Of a DNA stretch of 64,000 nucleotides, positions 37,024 to 45,370 are shown piece after piece. The DNA is taken from the NCBI GenBank assembly GCA_035378845.1, contig DAOSUP010000006.1:30992-94991 (forward strand). Direction: 5' to 3'. The position numbers were made by a program, and so were the translations under genes. Numbering within the stretch: the stretch's first letter is position 1; every line of letters begins with the position of its first letter. Under the pieces are notes generated by a model that had not been told where the DNA came from, made no database searches, and saw nothing but the letters and a program-made list of their open reading frames with translations. This stretch comes from JAKOUL01 sp035378845 (GTDB taxonomy: Bacteria; Dictyoglomota; Dictyoglomia; Dictyoglomales; Dictyoglomaceae).

Positions 37024-37824
37024 TTATAATTTTTTTGATATCTCTTCCCCTTTTTCTTTTGCTGACGAGATTGCCTCCATAATTATTCCAGAAATTCCTT
37101 CTTTATATAGTTTTTCAAGCCCTGCAATTGTTGTTCCAGCAGGAGAACTTGTCATTTTTATTATATCTTCAAAAGAAAGATCTTTGCTTCTGATATATTC
37201 AATAGTACCATCAAAAAGCTGTAATACCATCTCTTTTGCTGTATTATAAGAGATACCGCCATTAACTCCACTTAAAACAAAGCTTTGAAGTATAAGAGAG
37301 ACAAAAGCTGGTCCACTACCTGTGAGAGCAGTGATTATATCAAAATTTTTTTCGTCCATCTCCCAAACCTTCCCTATATTAGAAAATAGCTCTTTTACAA
37401 ACCTAAGATCTTCCTTTTCTGCCTTGTTATATGTTATAGCTATAGCTCCTTTTTTAACTGTACAGGGTAAATTAGGCATAACTCTAAAAAGACTTTTTAC
37501 ATTATATAAATATTTTTCAAGATAGTTTAATGGCACGCCTGCAGCTATAGAAATAAAAGCTTGACCTTTTCTAATATGTGGTTTTATTTCTTCAAGTACT
37601 CCTTTAATGTTTTGTGGCTTAACTGCTATAAGAATAAACTCAGAGTTTTTTATCAGCAAAATATTATCAACTATACTAATATTGTATTTATCTTTAAGGT
37701 ATTTTTTCCTTGACTCTACAGGTTCTGATACTAAGATTTCTTGGGGTGGTAAAAAATTACTTTCTAATACACCAGAAAGTATTGCCTCTCCCATCATCCC
37801 TCCACCAATGATACCAAGTTCCAT
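37024..37824 (-). CDS. proC: Pyrroline-5-carboxylate reductase
   Basis: A 266-residue NAD(P)H-dependent enzyme for the last step of proline synthesis. The N-terminal Rossmann motif is GIIGGGMMGEAI; the PNLPCTVKKGAI and C-terminal LTGSGPAFV and TSPAGTTIAGL blocks are characteristic. It lies 12 bases after proA. The kinase ProB needed for the glutamate route is not beside them. Confidence 0.97.
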   Translation of the reverse strand: MELGIIGGGMMGEAILSGVLESNFLPPQEILVSEPVESRKKYLKDKYNISIVDNILLIKNSEFILIAVKPQNIKGVLEEIKPHIRKGQAFISIAAGVPLNYLEKYLYNVKSLFRVMPNLPCTVKKGAIAITYNKAEKEDLRFVKELFSNIGKVWEMDEKNFDIITALTGSGPAFVSLILQSFVLSGVNGGISYNTAKEMVLQLFDGTIEYIRSKDLSFEDIIKMTSSPAGTTIAGLEKLYKEGISGIIMEAISSAKEKGEEISKKL

Positions 37825-37836
37825 AATATAGACCTC

Positions 37837-39084
37837 CTATTCTCTTATCTGTCCTTCTCCAAAGACAATATATTTTGTAGTTGTAAGCTCTTTTAAACCC
37901 ATAGGTCCCCTTGCATGAAGTTTTTGGGTAGAGATTCCAATTTCTGCTCCAAGACCAAATTCTCCACCATCAGTAAAACGAGTAGAAGCATTTACATATA
38001 CAGCTGCTGCATCTACCTCTCTGAGGAATATAAGGGCTTTTTCATAACTTTCAGTGATAATCCCTTCTGAATGCTTAGTATTATATTTATTTATATGTTC
38101 TATGGCATCCTCTAATGAATCCACTACTTTTATACCTATAATAAGATCCAAATATTCAGTATACCAATCCTCTTCCGTAGCTAATTTAGCATCTTTAACT
38201 ATAGAACACACTCTTTCGCATCCTCTTATTTCAACCCCTACTTTTTTGAGGTCTTCTACTACAAGAGGAATAAATTTATCTGCGATGGTTTTATGGACAA
38301 GGACTTTCTCAATAGCATTACATACAGATGGTCTTTGCACTTTTGCATTAAATATGATTTTTCTTGCCATATCAAAATCTGCATCTTCATCTACATAGAT
38401 GTGATTATTACCTGCACCCGTTTCAATTACAGGGACTTTCGCTTTTTCCATTATGTAGTTTATAAAATTAGTACTTCCTCTGGGTATTGCTACATCAATG
38501 TATTCTCTCATCTGCAAAAGCTCTTCTACCACACTGTGTTCTGGAGATTCTATAACTTGAATAGCATCTTCCAATACCTTTGTTTCTTTTAATGCAGAGC
38601 GCATAACTTGTGCTAATATAATATTTGAATAGAGAGCATCAGAACTTCCTCTTAATACGATAGCATTCCCTGTTTTTATGGATAAAATAGCACCATCTAC
38701 AGTTACATTAGGACGTGCTTCATATATTAAAGCTATAACACCTATAGGAACTCTCATCTGCCCCACAAGCATTCCATTGGGTCTCTTTTGCAGAGAGATG
38801 ATTTCTCCTACAGGATCAGGAAGTCTTATTATATCGTCAATACTTCTTACAATATCTTTTAACCTTTTTTCATTCAGAAGTATTCTATCTAATAATGATT
38901 TACTTAATCCCTTCTCTTGTCCCTTCTTTATATCCTTTTCATTTTCTTCTAATATCTTTTCCTGATTTTTTTCAATACCCTCTGCTATCTTCGCTAATGC
39001 CTCATTTTTTACCTTTGTATTTAAAAGAGCCAAAGAAGAGCTTGCTTTTTTTGCCTTCTTAAGTTTTTCTAAAAGATTTTCCAT
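37837..39084 (-). CDS. proA: Glutamate-5-semialdehyde dehydrogenase (gamma-glutamyl phosphate reductase)
   Basis: A 415-residue enzyme reducing gamma-glutamyl phosphate to glutamate semialdehyde. The catalytic cysteine is in QRPSVCNAIEKVLVH. ARPNVTVDGAILSIKTGNA and the C-terminal STRFTDGGEFGLGAEIGIST are family motifs. proA and proC are paired here without proB, which is usually adjacent to proA. Confidence 0.97.
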   Translation of the reverse strand: MENLLEKLKKAKKASSSLALLNTKVKNEALAKIAEGIEKNQEKILEENEKDIKKGQEKGLSKSLLDRILLNEKRLKDIVRSIDDIIRLPDPVGEIISLQKRPNGMLVGQMRVPIGVIALIYEARPNVTVDGAILSIKTGNAIVLRGSSDALYSNIILAQVMRSALKETKVLEDAIQVIESPEHSVVEELLQMREYIDVAIPRGSTNFINYIMEKAKVPVIETGAGNNHIYVDEDADFDMARKIIFNAKVQRPSVCNAIEKVLVHKTIADKFIPLVVEDLKKVGVEIRGCERVCSIVKDAKLATEEDWYTEYLDLIIGIKVVDSLEDAIEHINKYNTKHSEGIITESYEKALIFLREVDAAAVYVNASTRFTDGGEFGLGAEIGISTQKLHARGPMGLKELTTTKYIVFGEGQIRE

Positions 39085-39103
39085 AGTTTATCTCCCCAAA
39101 TTT

Positions 39104-39346
39104 TCAAATATCATTAGAAGATTCCAAGATATTTTTAGCCTCTTCATACTCCTCTTCAGGAATTATAACATATACAGGAAATCCACTTCCCATATAGATA
39201 GGATCCGAGTATGGAAAAGTGGAAGATAAAATCTGTGGATGAAGACCTTCCAAAAGAAGAAGATTAGATATTACCTCTGCTATTATATAATTTGGAGCAA
39301 CCTGAAGTAATGTATATCCTTTAGGAGGAGTAAAATCCTTAAACAA
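39104..39346 (-). CDS. DUF2007-like small protein
   Basis: An 80-residue protein resembling the putative signal-transducing DUF2007 family: a beta-alpha pattern (YTLLQVAPNYIIAEVISNLL) ending in a VYVIIPEEEYEEAKNIL helix. It overlaps the upstream rseC-like gene by 8 bases. Family function is unproven. Confidence 0.65.
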   Translation of the reverse strand: MFKDFTPPKGYTLLQVAPNYIIAEVISNLLLLEGLHPQILSSTFPYSDPIYMGSGFPVYVIIPEEEYEEAKNILESSNDI

Positions 39347-39755
39347 TTTTCTTTACCACAGGAATAAATTTCTTCTCATTTTTTGAAAAATGTCTATCTA
39401 TAAGTCTGCTTATTAAGAAACCTATTCCAAGTCCTAATAGTCCAATGATAAAAGCAGAAAGTTGTGGATCAATCTTAAAGGTATTTCCAATAGCATATCC
39501 TATAATAACAAAAATTAGAAAAGATAAAAGAGGAACTGCATAAATCGTTAGAGTTGCTTTATAAAAATCTTTTCTATCAAGTTCAACAATAACATTATCC
39601 CCTACATCTGCGTTGCATTCATTCAGTGCTTCAAGGATTAACATATTATTTTGTCCTCGCTCACACATTTTACATGATGCACAAAGATTGGATTGAGAAA
39701 GTTCCACTTTTAAAATCTCATTGTTCTTCTCTACAACTTTTCCTATCTCTTTCAT
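39339..39755 (-). CDS. RseC/MucC-like membrane protein
   Basis: A 138-residue protein with a cysteine cluster CASCKMC near the N-terminus, a short beta-rich domain and two hydrophobic helices, the SoxR-reducing RseC/MucC pattern. In other bacteria RseC works with Rnf-type electron transport or sigma-E signalling. The ATG lies only 14 bases from the 3' CCA of tRNA-Thr, with GAGG between, so the mRNA is probably released by tRNA 3' processing. Confidence 0.8.
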   Translation of the reverse strand: MKEIGKVVEKNNEILKVELSQSNLCASCKMCERGQNNMLILEALNECNADVGDNVIVELDRKDFYKATLTIYAVPLLSFLIFVIIGYAIGNTFKIDPQLSAFIIGLLGLGIGFLISRLIDRHFSKNEKKFIPVVKKIV

Positions 39756-39769
39756 AATTTTCCTCTTTA

Positions 39770-39845
39770 TGGAGCCGGAGGCCGGATTCGAACCGGCGAC
39801 ATGCCGATTACGAATCGGCTGCTCTACCGACTGAGCTACACCGGC
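39770..39845 (-). tRNA. tRNA-Thr (CGT)
   Basis: A 76-base cloverleaf with CCA encoded. The anticodon loop TTCGTAA is closed by GCCGA/TCGGC, and the T-arm is GCCGG TTCGAAT CCGGC. The acceptor stem has one U-U mismatch at its sixth pair. It lies 23 bases after tRNA-Asp and reads ACG codons. Confidence 0.95.
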
Positions 39846-39868
39846 TTTTGCAGCCTATATAAAGAAAA

Positions 39869-39947
39869 TGGCGGGGTCGACGGGATTTGAACCCGCGATT
39901 TCCTGCGTGACAGGCAGGTGTGTTAAACCAGGCTACACTACGACCCC
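39869..39947 (-). tRNA. tRNA-Asp (GTC)
   Basis: A 79-base cloverleaf with encoded CCA. The acceptor stem is GGGGTCG/CGACCCC and the anticodon loop CTGTCAC is closed by CCTGC/GCAGG. It is the first gene of the tRNA-Asp, tRNA-Thr, rseC unit, with two promoter candidates upstream. Confidence 0.95.
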
Positions 39948-39956
39948 AATTTAATT

Positions 39957-39985
39957 ATTGTACCTTAATAACTTGTAATGAGCAA
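39957..39985 (-). promoter_or_regulatory. Proximal promoter of the tRNA-Asp unit
   Basis: On the minus strand TTGCTC (39980-39985) and TACAAT (39957-39962) are 17 bases apart. Transcription would start about 4 bases before the mature tRNA-Asp 5' end. Confidence 0.5.
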
Positions 39986-40040
39986 AGCAGAATTTAAATC
40001 TTCTAAAGCAAGTGCTCCACTCCTGCTTTCAGCAAGTCAA

Positions 40041-40069
40041 ATTTTATCATATCGTCATTTTTAAGTCAA
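40041..40069 (-). promoter_or_regulatory. Distal promoter of the tRNA-Asp unit
   Basis: On the minus strand TTGACT (40064-40069) and TAAAAT (40041-40046) are exactly 17 bases apart, stronger than the proximal one. It would give a leader of roughly 85 bases before tRNA-Asp. Confidence 0.65.
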
Positions 40070-40132
40070 TATTAAAAGTTCTCCTGAACCTAAAGTGAGA
40101 TTTTAAATATTGGAGATATAGAAGGGAAATAA

Positions 40133-40633
40133 AAGGATAGTGGTGGAGCAGTTTATAGTGAGGTGACTCTAATTTTCATAAAGTGCATTTTCACAAATAA
40201 TTCAGCAGAGTATAGTGGTGGAGCAATATATAGTGAGAAAATTTCAACTTTTATAAACTGCACTTTCTATGGAAACAAGGCTGAAGAAGATGGTGGTGCA
40301 ATTTATGGAGGAGGAAAGATCTTAAATTCAATTTTCTACAACAATATAGCAAAAGGGAAATACAATGATATTAAAACGACTGATGATACAGAAATAGATT
40401 ATTCACTTATAAATTATATTAAAGGTGGAGCAGATCATGGAGAACATAATATTATGGGAGATCCAAAATTTACTGATCCCAAAAAAGGTAATTTTACATT
40501 ACGTCCTGATTCACCCTGTATTGATGCTGGTTTTTCAGGAGTTGATGTAGGTCTTGTGGACTTAGCAGGAAATCCAAGAATTGTAGGAAAAAGTATAGAT
40601 ATGGGAGCATTTGAATTTCAAGGGGGAAAGTAA
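40133..40633 (+). pseudogene. Remnant of a beta-helix (Pmp-like) surface protein
   Basis: The frame is open from 40133 after an in-frame TAA at 40130. It carries three GGA(I/V)Y repeat units of the right-handed beta-helix/Chlamydia-Pmp kind and then a C-terminal block, DPKKGNFTLRPDSPCIDAG through DMGAFEF, as in choice-of-anchor Q proteins. There is no signal peptide and no ATG; the GTG at 40163 starts mid-repeat. Related proteins are secreted and several hundred residues long. I read it as the 3' remnant of a larger gene. Confidence 0.7.
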
Positions 40634-40707
40634 AACTTTATTTTTACCAAACTCTTCTAAGTATAAATATATAAAAATCACCTGCCCCCAAAGGAGGTAA
40701 AGTAAAA

Positions 40708-41229
40708 ATGAAGATTGATGTTGAATATCTGGAATTTATGTGGCCAATGAGACATTTTTTAATAACCTGTGGAGATATAAAAGAGAAATCAAATATCATA
40801 GCAGTTAGTTTCTGTATGCCTGTATCAAAAGAACCTCCACTTATAGCTTGTGCCATAGGAAGAGGAGCTTATTCCTGTAAGTTAATTGAAAGTACTAAAG
40901 AGTTTGTTGTAAATGTTCCTCCAAAAGAGTTAACACAAAGAATATATTATTGCGGTTTTCATTCAGGGTATCAGGTAGATAAGTTTAAAGAGACAGGGCT
41001 AACACCACAACCAGCACACAGAGTGAAGGCTCCAATTATTGAGGAATGTGTGGCTCATATGGAATGCAAAGTTAAGCAAGAAATAGAAACAGGAGATAAG
41101 AATCTATTTATAGGTGAAGTAGTAGATGCATATGCAGATGAGGATATTGTGAAAGGCGAAAAGAAAGTTGAATATGCAAAAGGAGACTTTCCACGGAAAA
41201 GGTATGCCACAAGATTTAAGATTTCATAG
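40708..41229 (+). CDS. Flavin reductase family / flavoredoxin-like protein
   Basis: A 173-residue FMN-binding split-barrel protein. The CMPVSKEPPLIACAIGRGAYS segment and ESTKEFVVNVPP are typical of the flavin reductase-like domain. A strong AAAGGAGG lies about 10 bases before the ATG. It stands alone between a gene remnant and a convergent gene, so its electron partner is unknown. Confidence 0.88.
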   Translation: MKIDVEYLEFMWPMRHFLITCGDIKEKSNIIAVSFCMPVSKEPPLIACAIGRGAYSCKLIESTKEFVVNVPPKELTQRIYYCGFHSGYQVDKFKETGLTPQPAHRVKAPIIEECVAHMECKVKQEIETGDKNLFIGEVVDAYADEDIVKGEKKVEYAKGDFPRKRYATRFKIS

Positions 41230-41415
41230 CTCACTTTGTATGACAGCAGATAAAAAATCTTCTTTCAGACTTTAGTGTCTCTCAAAGGAACCTATGTATC
41301 TTTTCATCTTATCACTATAGATGCATAGTAGAGTTAACAAAAGTAGTAATATAATTCGCAAGAAGTGGTAAAACAGGAAGGTATTTTCATTTATATTTTC
41401 AGGTGTATATAAAGA

Positions 41416-41448
41416 GGGGGACTTTAGGATAAACCCCAAAGCCCCCCC
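41416..41448 (-). terminator. Terminator of the seven-repeat secreted protein gene
   Basis: GGGGG (41416-41420) and CTTT (41422-41425) pair with AAAG (41438-41441) and CCCCC (41442-41446), with one bulged A. On the minus strand the stem is followed by TCTTTATAT. It lies about 40 bases past the stop codon at 41489. The rest of 41230-41488 shows no gene. Confidence 0.65.
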
Positions 41449-41488
41449 TAAAATTTAAATTATTTATTTTAAAAAGAAGGCTAAAAAA

Positions 41489-42727
41489 CTACTGTGGATT
41501 TGGTCCTGTATTACCATTTGCATCCATTTTTATTACATATACATCCCATCCACCAGCGCCAAAGGATGCTGTATAACCTGCAACGATATAACCACCATCA
41601 TTTGTTTGTTGTATAGAATTTGCATTATCCTCTCTCTTTCCACCAAAAGTTTTTGTCCATATTTCATCTCCATTTTTATCAAGTTTTAATACATATACAT
41701 CCTTATCTCCAGCGCCAAAGGAACTTGTATAACCTGCAACGATATAACCACCATCATTTGTCTGCTGTATAGAGTATGCATAATCATCATTTTTCCCACC
41801 AAAAGTTTTTGTCCACAGTGTATTTCCATTTTCATCAAGTTTTAGTACATATATATCATAGCCTCCAGCTCCAGAAGAACTTGTAGTACCTGCGACAATA
41901 TATCCGCCATCTACTACTTGCTGTATGGAATATGCTTTATCATCTCCATTTCCACCATAAGTGTTTTGCCATATTACATTTCCGTTTGAATCAAGCTTTA
42001 ATATATATGCATCATTGTTAGTATCAGAAGAATATGTCCAACCTGCAACAATATAACCCCCATCTGTTGTTTGCTGTATGAAGTTTGAATAATCCTCACC
42101 GCTGCCACCATAAGTCTTTTGCCACTCTAACTCTCCACCTTCGTTAAGCTTTAGTACATATACATCATAACCTCCAGCTCCAAAGGAACCTGTATAACCA
42201 GTAGTAATATATCCTCCATCATTTGTCTGCTGTATAGAGTATGCATGATCATAAGATCTTCCACCATAGGTTTTTGTCCACGTTGCATTTCCACTTGCAT
42301 CAAGCTTTAATAGATATACTTGATAATTACCAACACTTAAGGAGTATATCCCACCTGCAATGATATAACCACCATCCTTTGTTTGCTGTATAGATTTTGC
42401 ATATTCATAATCCTTTTCTCCATAAGCTTTTTGCCATATTACATTTCCATTGGCATCAAGCTTTAATACATATATATCAGAATTACTATTATTACCAGCC
42501 ACAATATATCCACCATCTACTGTTTGCTGTATGGAATTTGCATATTCAATACCACTTCCTCCATAGATCTTTTGCCAGGTTTTATTTTGAGTTTCAATGG
42601 TTAGGTATGCTATATCTTCAAATTCTTTTACATTTGTCTCCTCATAAGGAGTAACAATAGCTGCAGAAATAGAAACAAAAAGAAGGAGGAACATTAATAA
42701 GAAAAAAAGTTTAAATATCTTTTTCAT
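41489..42727 (-). CDS. Secreted seven-repeat protein, probable beta-propeller
   Basis: A 412-residue protein with an N-terminal signal peptide (hydrophobic run ending near VSISAA). The mature part has seven repeats of about 47-50 residues. Each carries S-I-Q-Q-T-x-D-G-G-Y-I-V-A-G, then DVYVLKLD.NG, then W.KTYGG. The mature N-terminus supplies one extra TWQKIYGG strand while the last repeat lacks its own, the pattern of ring closure in a seven-bladed propeller (inference). A strong AAAGGAGGTG precedes the ATG and TATAAT (42765-42770) lies upstream. It may bind sugars or surface partners; ligand unknown. The same repeat begins at the end of the lipoprotein at 63292. Confidence 0.8.
   Translation of the reverse strand: MKKIFKLFFLLMFLLLFVSISAAIVTPYEETNVKEFEDIAYLTIETQNKTWQKIYGGSGIEYANSIQQTVDGGYIVAGNNSNSDIYVLKLDANGNVIWQKAYGEKDYEYAKSIQQTKDGGYIIAGGIYSLSVGNYQVYLLKLDASGNATWTKTYGGRSYDHAYSIQQTNDGGYITTGYTGSFGAGGYDVYVLKLNEGGELEWQKTYGGSGEDYSNFIQQTTDGGYIVAGWTYSSDTNNDAYILKLDSNGNVIWQNTYGGNGDDKAYSIQQVVDGGYIVAGTTSSSGAGGYDIYVLKLDENGNTLWTKTFGGKNDDYAYSIQQTNDGGYIVAGYTSSFGAGDKDVYVLKLDKNGDEIWTKTFGGKREDNANSIQQTNDGGYIVAGYTASFGAGGWDVYVIKMDANGNTGPNPQ
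41515..42580 (-). repeat. Seven tandem coding repeats
   Basis: Units of about 140-150 bases recur in the coding strand, with the segment encoding QQT.DGGYIVAG nearly identical between neighbours. High DNA identity between some units suggests recent duplication or gene conversion and allows copy-number change. Confidence 0.8.
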
Positions 42728-42951
42728 TTGTACACCTCCTTTAATAATTTGTAAGTTAAGTATAATTATAACTCTTTATTAACGAGCTGTATGTAGAGAA
42801 TCTTTGGATCTTTAGAGCTTTTTCTCCAAGGTTTGCAACATATTTTAGTAATGGAAATACAGACTTAATTAAAGGATGAGAATTTAATTAAGAGGAATTA
42901 TTATCCTTTACAACATTTTAAAATTTTGAGTTTTTAGAAATTCAAAGTAGA

Positions 42952-43027
42952 TGGTGGGCGGAGCAGGATTTGAACCTACGACCTCCTGCTTGTAAGGCAG
43001 GCGCTCTAACCGCTGAGCTATCCGCCC
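42952..43027 (-). tRNA. tRNA-Val (TAC)
   Basis: A 76-base cloverleaf with encoded CCA. The acceptor stem begins GGGCGGA, and the anticodon loop CTTACAA is closed by CCTGC/GCAGG. It is the last of the Lys-Glu-Val cluster. The 224 bases from here to the 42727 gene hold no gene that I see. Confidence 0.96.
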
Positions 43028-43031
43028 ATTT

Positions 43032-43110
43032 TGGCGCCCTCAGGGGGATTCGAACCCCCGTCACCGCCTTGAAAGAGCGATGTCCTAGTCCAGAGCTAGA
43101 CGATGAGGGC
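43032..43110 (-). tRNA. tRNA-Glu (TTC)
   Basis: A 79-base cloverleaf with encoded CCA. The anticodon loop is CTTTCAA and the acceptor stem GCCCTCA. The D-loop is about four bases longer than in the usual bacterial tRNA-Glu. It lies 4 bases before tRNA-Val. Confidence 0.94.
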
Positions 43111-43119
43111 ACTTTAAAC

Positions 43120-43195
43120 TGGTGAGCCGCACAGGAATCGAACCTGTGACCCCCTGATTAAAAGTCAGGTGCTCTACCGACTGAGCTAGCGGCCC
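43120..43195 (-). tRNA. tRNA-Lys (TTT)
   Basis: A 76-base cloverleaf with encoded CCA. The anticodon loop CTTTTAA is closed by CCTGA/TCAGG, with acceptor GGGCCGC/GCGGCTC. It is first in the minus-strand tRNA cluster, 9 bases before tRNA-Glu. Confidence 0.96.
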
Positions 43196-43213
43196 GTTTG
43201 CCACGAGCAATTT

Positions 43214-43242
43214 TATATACTATAACTTTCCGATTTTGTCAA
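43214..43242 (-). promoter_or_regulatory. Promoter of the tRNA Lys-Glu-Val cluster
   Basis: On the minus strand TTGACA (43237-43242) and TATATA (43214-43219) are exactly 17 bases apart. The start point would be near 43207, about 12 bases before tRNA-Lys. Confidence 0.8.
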
Positions 43243-43382
43243 TAACTTAATTTTTAAAGGTACAGATTAAGTCTGTATTTAACTTATTATAAAAGTATTC
43301 TACCAAAAAATCTAATGATTTTCAAATACTTCCAAAGAAAACTCTTCTATTAAGTTAATCTCTTTAAGAGTAATAGTTATTC

Positions 43383-43411
43383 TTGACAAATCTTATGATA
43401 AAATGATAAAT
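43383..43411 (+). promoter_or_regulatory. Promoter of rplU-rpmA-obgE
   Basis: A consensus TTGACA (43383-43388) is followed after 17 bases by ATAAAT (43406-43411); TAAATT at spacing 18 is an alternative -10. The leader to rplU is about 45-50 bases long. Confidence 0.7.
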
Positions 43412-43464
43412 TGTAATGTCAATTAATTCATTAACGAGTATATCCTTAAGGAGGTTAATAGAAA

Positions 43465-43779
43465 ATGTTTGCTGTTGTAGAAAAGGGAGGAAAACAGTAT
43501 AAAGTTTCTGTTGGAAGTGTAATTAATGTAGAGAAATTGGATGCAAAAGTTGGAGACGAAGTCATACTTGATAATGTTTTGCTGGTGAGTAAAGATGATG
43601 AAGTTTTAATAGGTAAACCCTATGTGGATGGTGTTAAAATTATGGCTCAAGTATTGAAACAGGATAAATATCCAAAAGTTACAGTGTTTAAATTTAAAAG
43701 AAAGAAGCACTATAGAAGGAAGTATGGTCATAGGCAACCATTCACTCAGTTATCAATTAAAGAAATTATAATTCCTTAA
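43465..43779 (+). CDS. rplU: Large ribosomal subunit protein bL21
   Basis: A 104-residue bL21. The N-terminus FAVVEKGGKQYKVSVG and the C-terminal FKFKRKKHYRRKYGHRQP with its RNA-contacting basic run are typical. AAGGAGG precedes the ATG. The order rplU-rpmA-obgE is conserved, but the small protease gene prp that sits between rplU and rpmA in many Firmicutes is missing. Confidence 0.98.
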   Translation: MFAVVEKGGKQYKVSVGSVINVEKLDAKVGDEVILDNVLLVSKDDEVLIGKPYVDGVKIMAQVLKQDKYPKVTVFKFKRKKHYRRKYGHRQPFTQLSIKEIIIP

Positions 43780-43799
43780 GGCTCAGGAGGTGATAAAGT

Positions 43800-44054
43800 A
43801 TGGCTCACAAAAAAGCTGGTGGCGCTAGTAGAAATGGGAGAGATAGTAACCCAAAGTGGCTTGGAGTAAAGAAATATGAAGGAGAAGTAGTAGAAGCAGG
43901 AAATATTATTATAAGACAAAGAGGGACAAAGTTTTATCCTGGGGTAAATGTGGGAATGGGTAAAGATTTTACGCTTTTTGCATTAAAACCTGGAGTTGTT
44001 AAATTTTCAGTAAAACATGGGAAAAAGATAGTAAATGTTTCTTCTACACAGTAA
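43800..44054 (+). CDS. rpmA: Large ribosomal subunit protein bL27
   Basis: An 84-residue bL27 whose N-terminus reaches the peptidyl transferase centre. It opens MAHKKAGGASRNGRDSNPKW with no Firmicutes-type extension, consistent with the absence of prp, which would trim it. CAGGAGGTG precedes the ATG. Confidence 0.98.
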   Translation: MAHKKAGGASRNGRDSNPKWLGVKKYEGEVVEAGNIIIRQRGTKFYPGVNVGMGKDFTLFALKPGVVKFSVKHGKKIVNVSSTQ

Positions 44055-45370
44055 TGTTTATTGACCATGCAAAAATATATGTAAAAGCTGGAGATGGTGG
44101 AAACGGTTGTGTAGCTTTTCGTAGAGAAAAATATGTTCCAAAGGGTGGACCTGCAGGTGGTGATGGTGGTAAGGGGGGAGATGTTATCCTTGAGGCTGAT
44201 GAAAATCTTGATACTCTTTTAGACTTTCATTATAAAAGGCATTATTATGCTCAGTCAGGGGAACATGGGAAAGGCAAAAACCAAAAAGGGAAAAGTGGAG
44301 AGGATTTAGTAATAAGAGTTCCAGTAGGAACTCTTGTCTTTAGTGATGAGACAGGTGAATTGATTGCTGATCTTTCTTACAATGGACAAAAGGTAGTGGT
44401 TGCAAAGGGTGGAAAAGGTGGTAGGGGTAACGCTGCTTTTGCTACCTCTACAAGGCAAACACCATACTTTGCTGAAAAAGGAGAAAAAGGGGAAGAGAAG
44501 TGGCTTTATCTTGAGTTAAAGCTTCTTGCTGATGTAGGACTTGTAGGGCTTCCTAATGCTGGAAAATCTACTCTTCTTTCAAAGATAACTAATGCAAATC
44601 CTGAGATTGCTCCTTATCCTTTTACCACTAAGATTCCAAATCTTGGAGTAGTTGAAAGAGAAGATATTACCTTTACAGTTGCAGATATCCCAGGATTAAT
44701 GGAGGGAGCTCATGAAAATAAGGGAATGGGTGATGAATTTCTAAGGCATATTGAAAGAACTTCTATACTCATTTTTGTCCTTGATGGAAGTGATGATGAA
44801 AATCCTCCTCAAAAGGCTTATGAAATATTACAAAAGGAGTTAGAGCTTTACAATCCAAAACTTTTAGAGAAGCCAAGAGTTATTGCTCTTAATAAAATTG
44901 ATCTTCCCAAAACTCAAGATAGATTAGAGGAGCTTGAAGAATGGTTAATGAATTTAAATATACCTTATGTTTTTATCTCTGCAAAAAATGGTGAAAATCT
45001 TGATAAACTTTTAGACCTTTTAGAAGAGATTATAAAAGAAAAGAAAGAAGAATTTATAGCTGGAGAGATGGAAAAAGAAAGCTCAATTGAAACTAAGGAG
45101 AGAAGTGTTAATATAGAAATTGTACCAATTTTGTTGTGGAAAGAGGAAGAAGAAATATGGTTATTAAAGGATCCAAAAGTAGAAAGTTTAGCAAACAAGT
45201 TAGATTTATATAATCCTCAGGCTTTTTCCTATTTTTCTAATTATATTAAAAGGCGAGGAATAATAAAGCTTTTGAGAAAGAATAAAGTAAGGGAGGGAGA
45301 AAAAATTAAAATAGGGGAATATATCTTTACTTTTAATCCTAAAAGTTTAAGCTTAGTTTTAGAAGAATGA
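44054..45370 (+). CDS. obgE: GTPase Obg
   Basis: A 438-residue ribosome-assembly GTPase. An N-terminal glycine-rich Obg fold (GGKGGDVILEADENLDTLLDF) precedes a G domain (GLPNAGKSTLLS, DIPGLMEGA, NKIDLP) and a C-terminal OCT domain. Its ATG overlaps the rpmA stop by one base and its stop overlaps nadD. Confidence 0.97.
   Translation: MFIDHAKIYVKAGDGGNGCVAFRREKYVPKGGPAGGDGGKGGDVILEADENLDTLLDFHYKRHYYAQSGEHGKGKNQKGKSGEDLVIRVPVGTLVFSDETGELIADLSYNGQKVVVAKGGKGGRGNAAFATSTRQTPYFAEKGEKGEEKWLYLELKLLADVGLVGLPNAGKSTLLSKITNANPEIAPYPFTTKIPNLGVVEREDITFTVADIPGLMEGAHENKGMGDEFLRHIERTSILIFVLDGSDDENPPQKAYEILQKELELYNPKLLEKPRVIALNKIDLPKTQDRLEELEEWLMNLNIPYVFISAKNGENLDKLLDLLEEIIKEKKEEFIAGEMEKESSIETKERSVNIEIVPILLWKEEEEIWLLKDPKVESLANKLDLYNPQAFSYFSNYIKRRGIIKLLRKNKVREGEKIKIGEYIFTFNPKSLSLVLEE

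Noticed and set aside
41515..42580. CRISPR-like periodic repeats
   Set aside because: Spacing is about 145 bases, units are in frame and encode repeated protein motifs.
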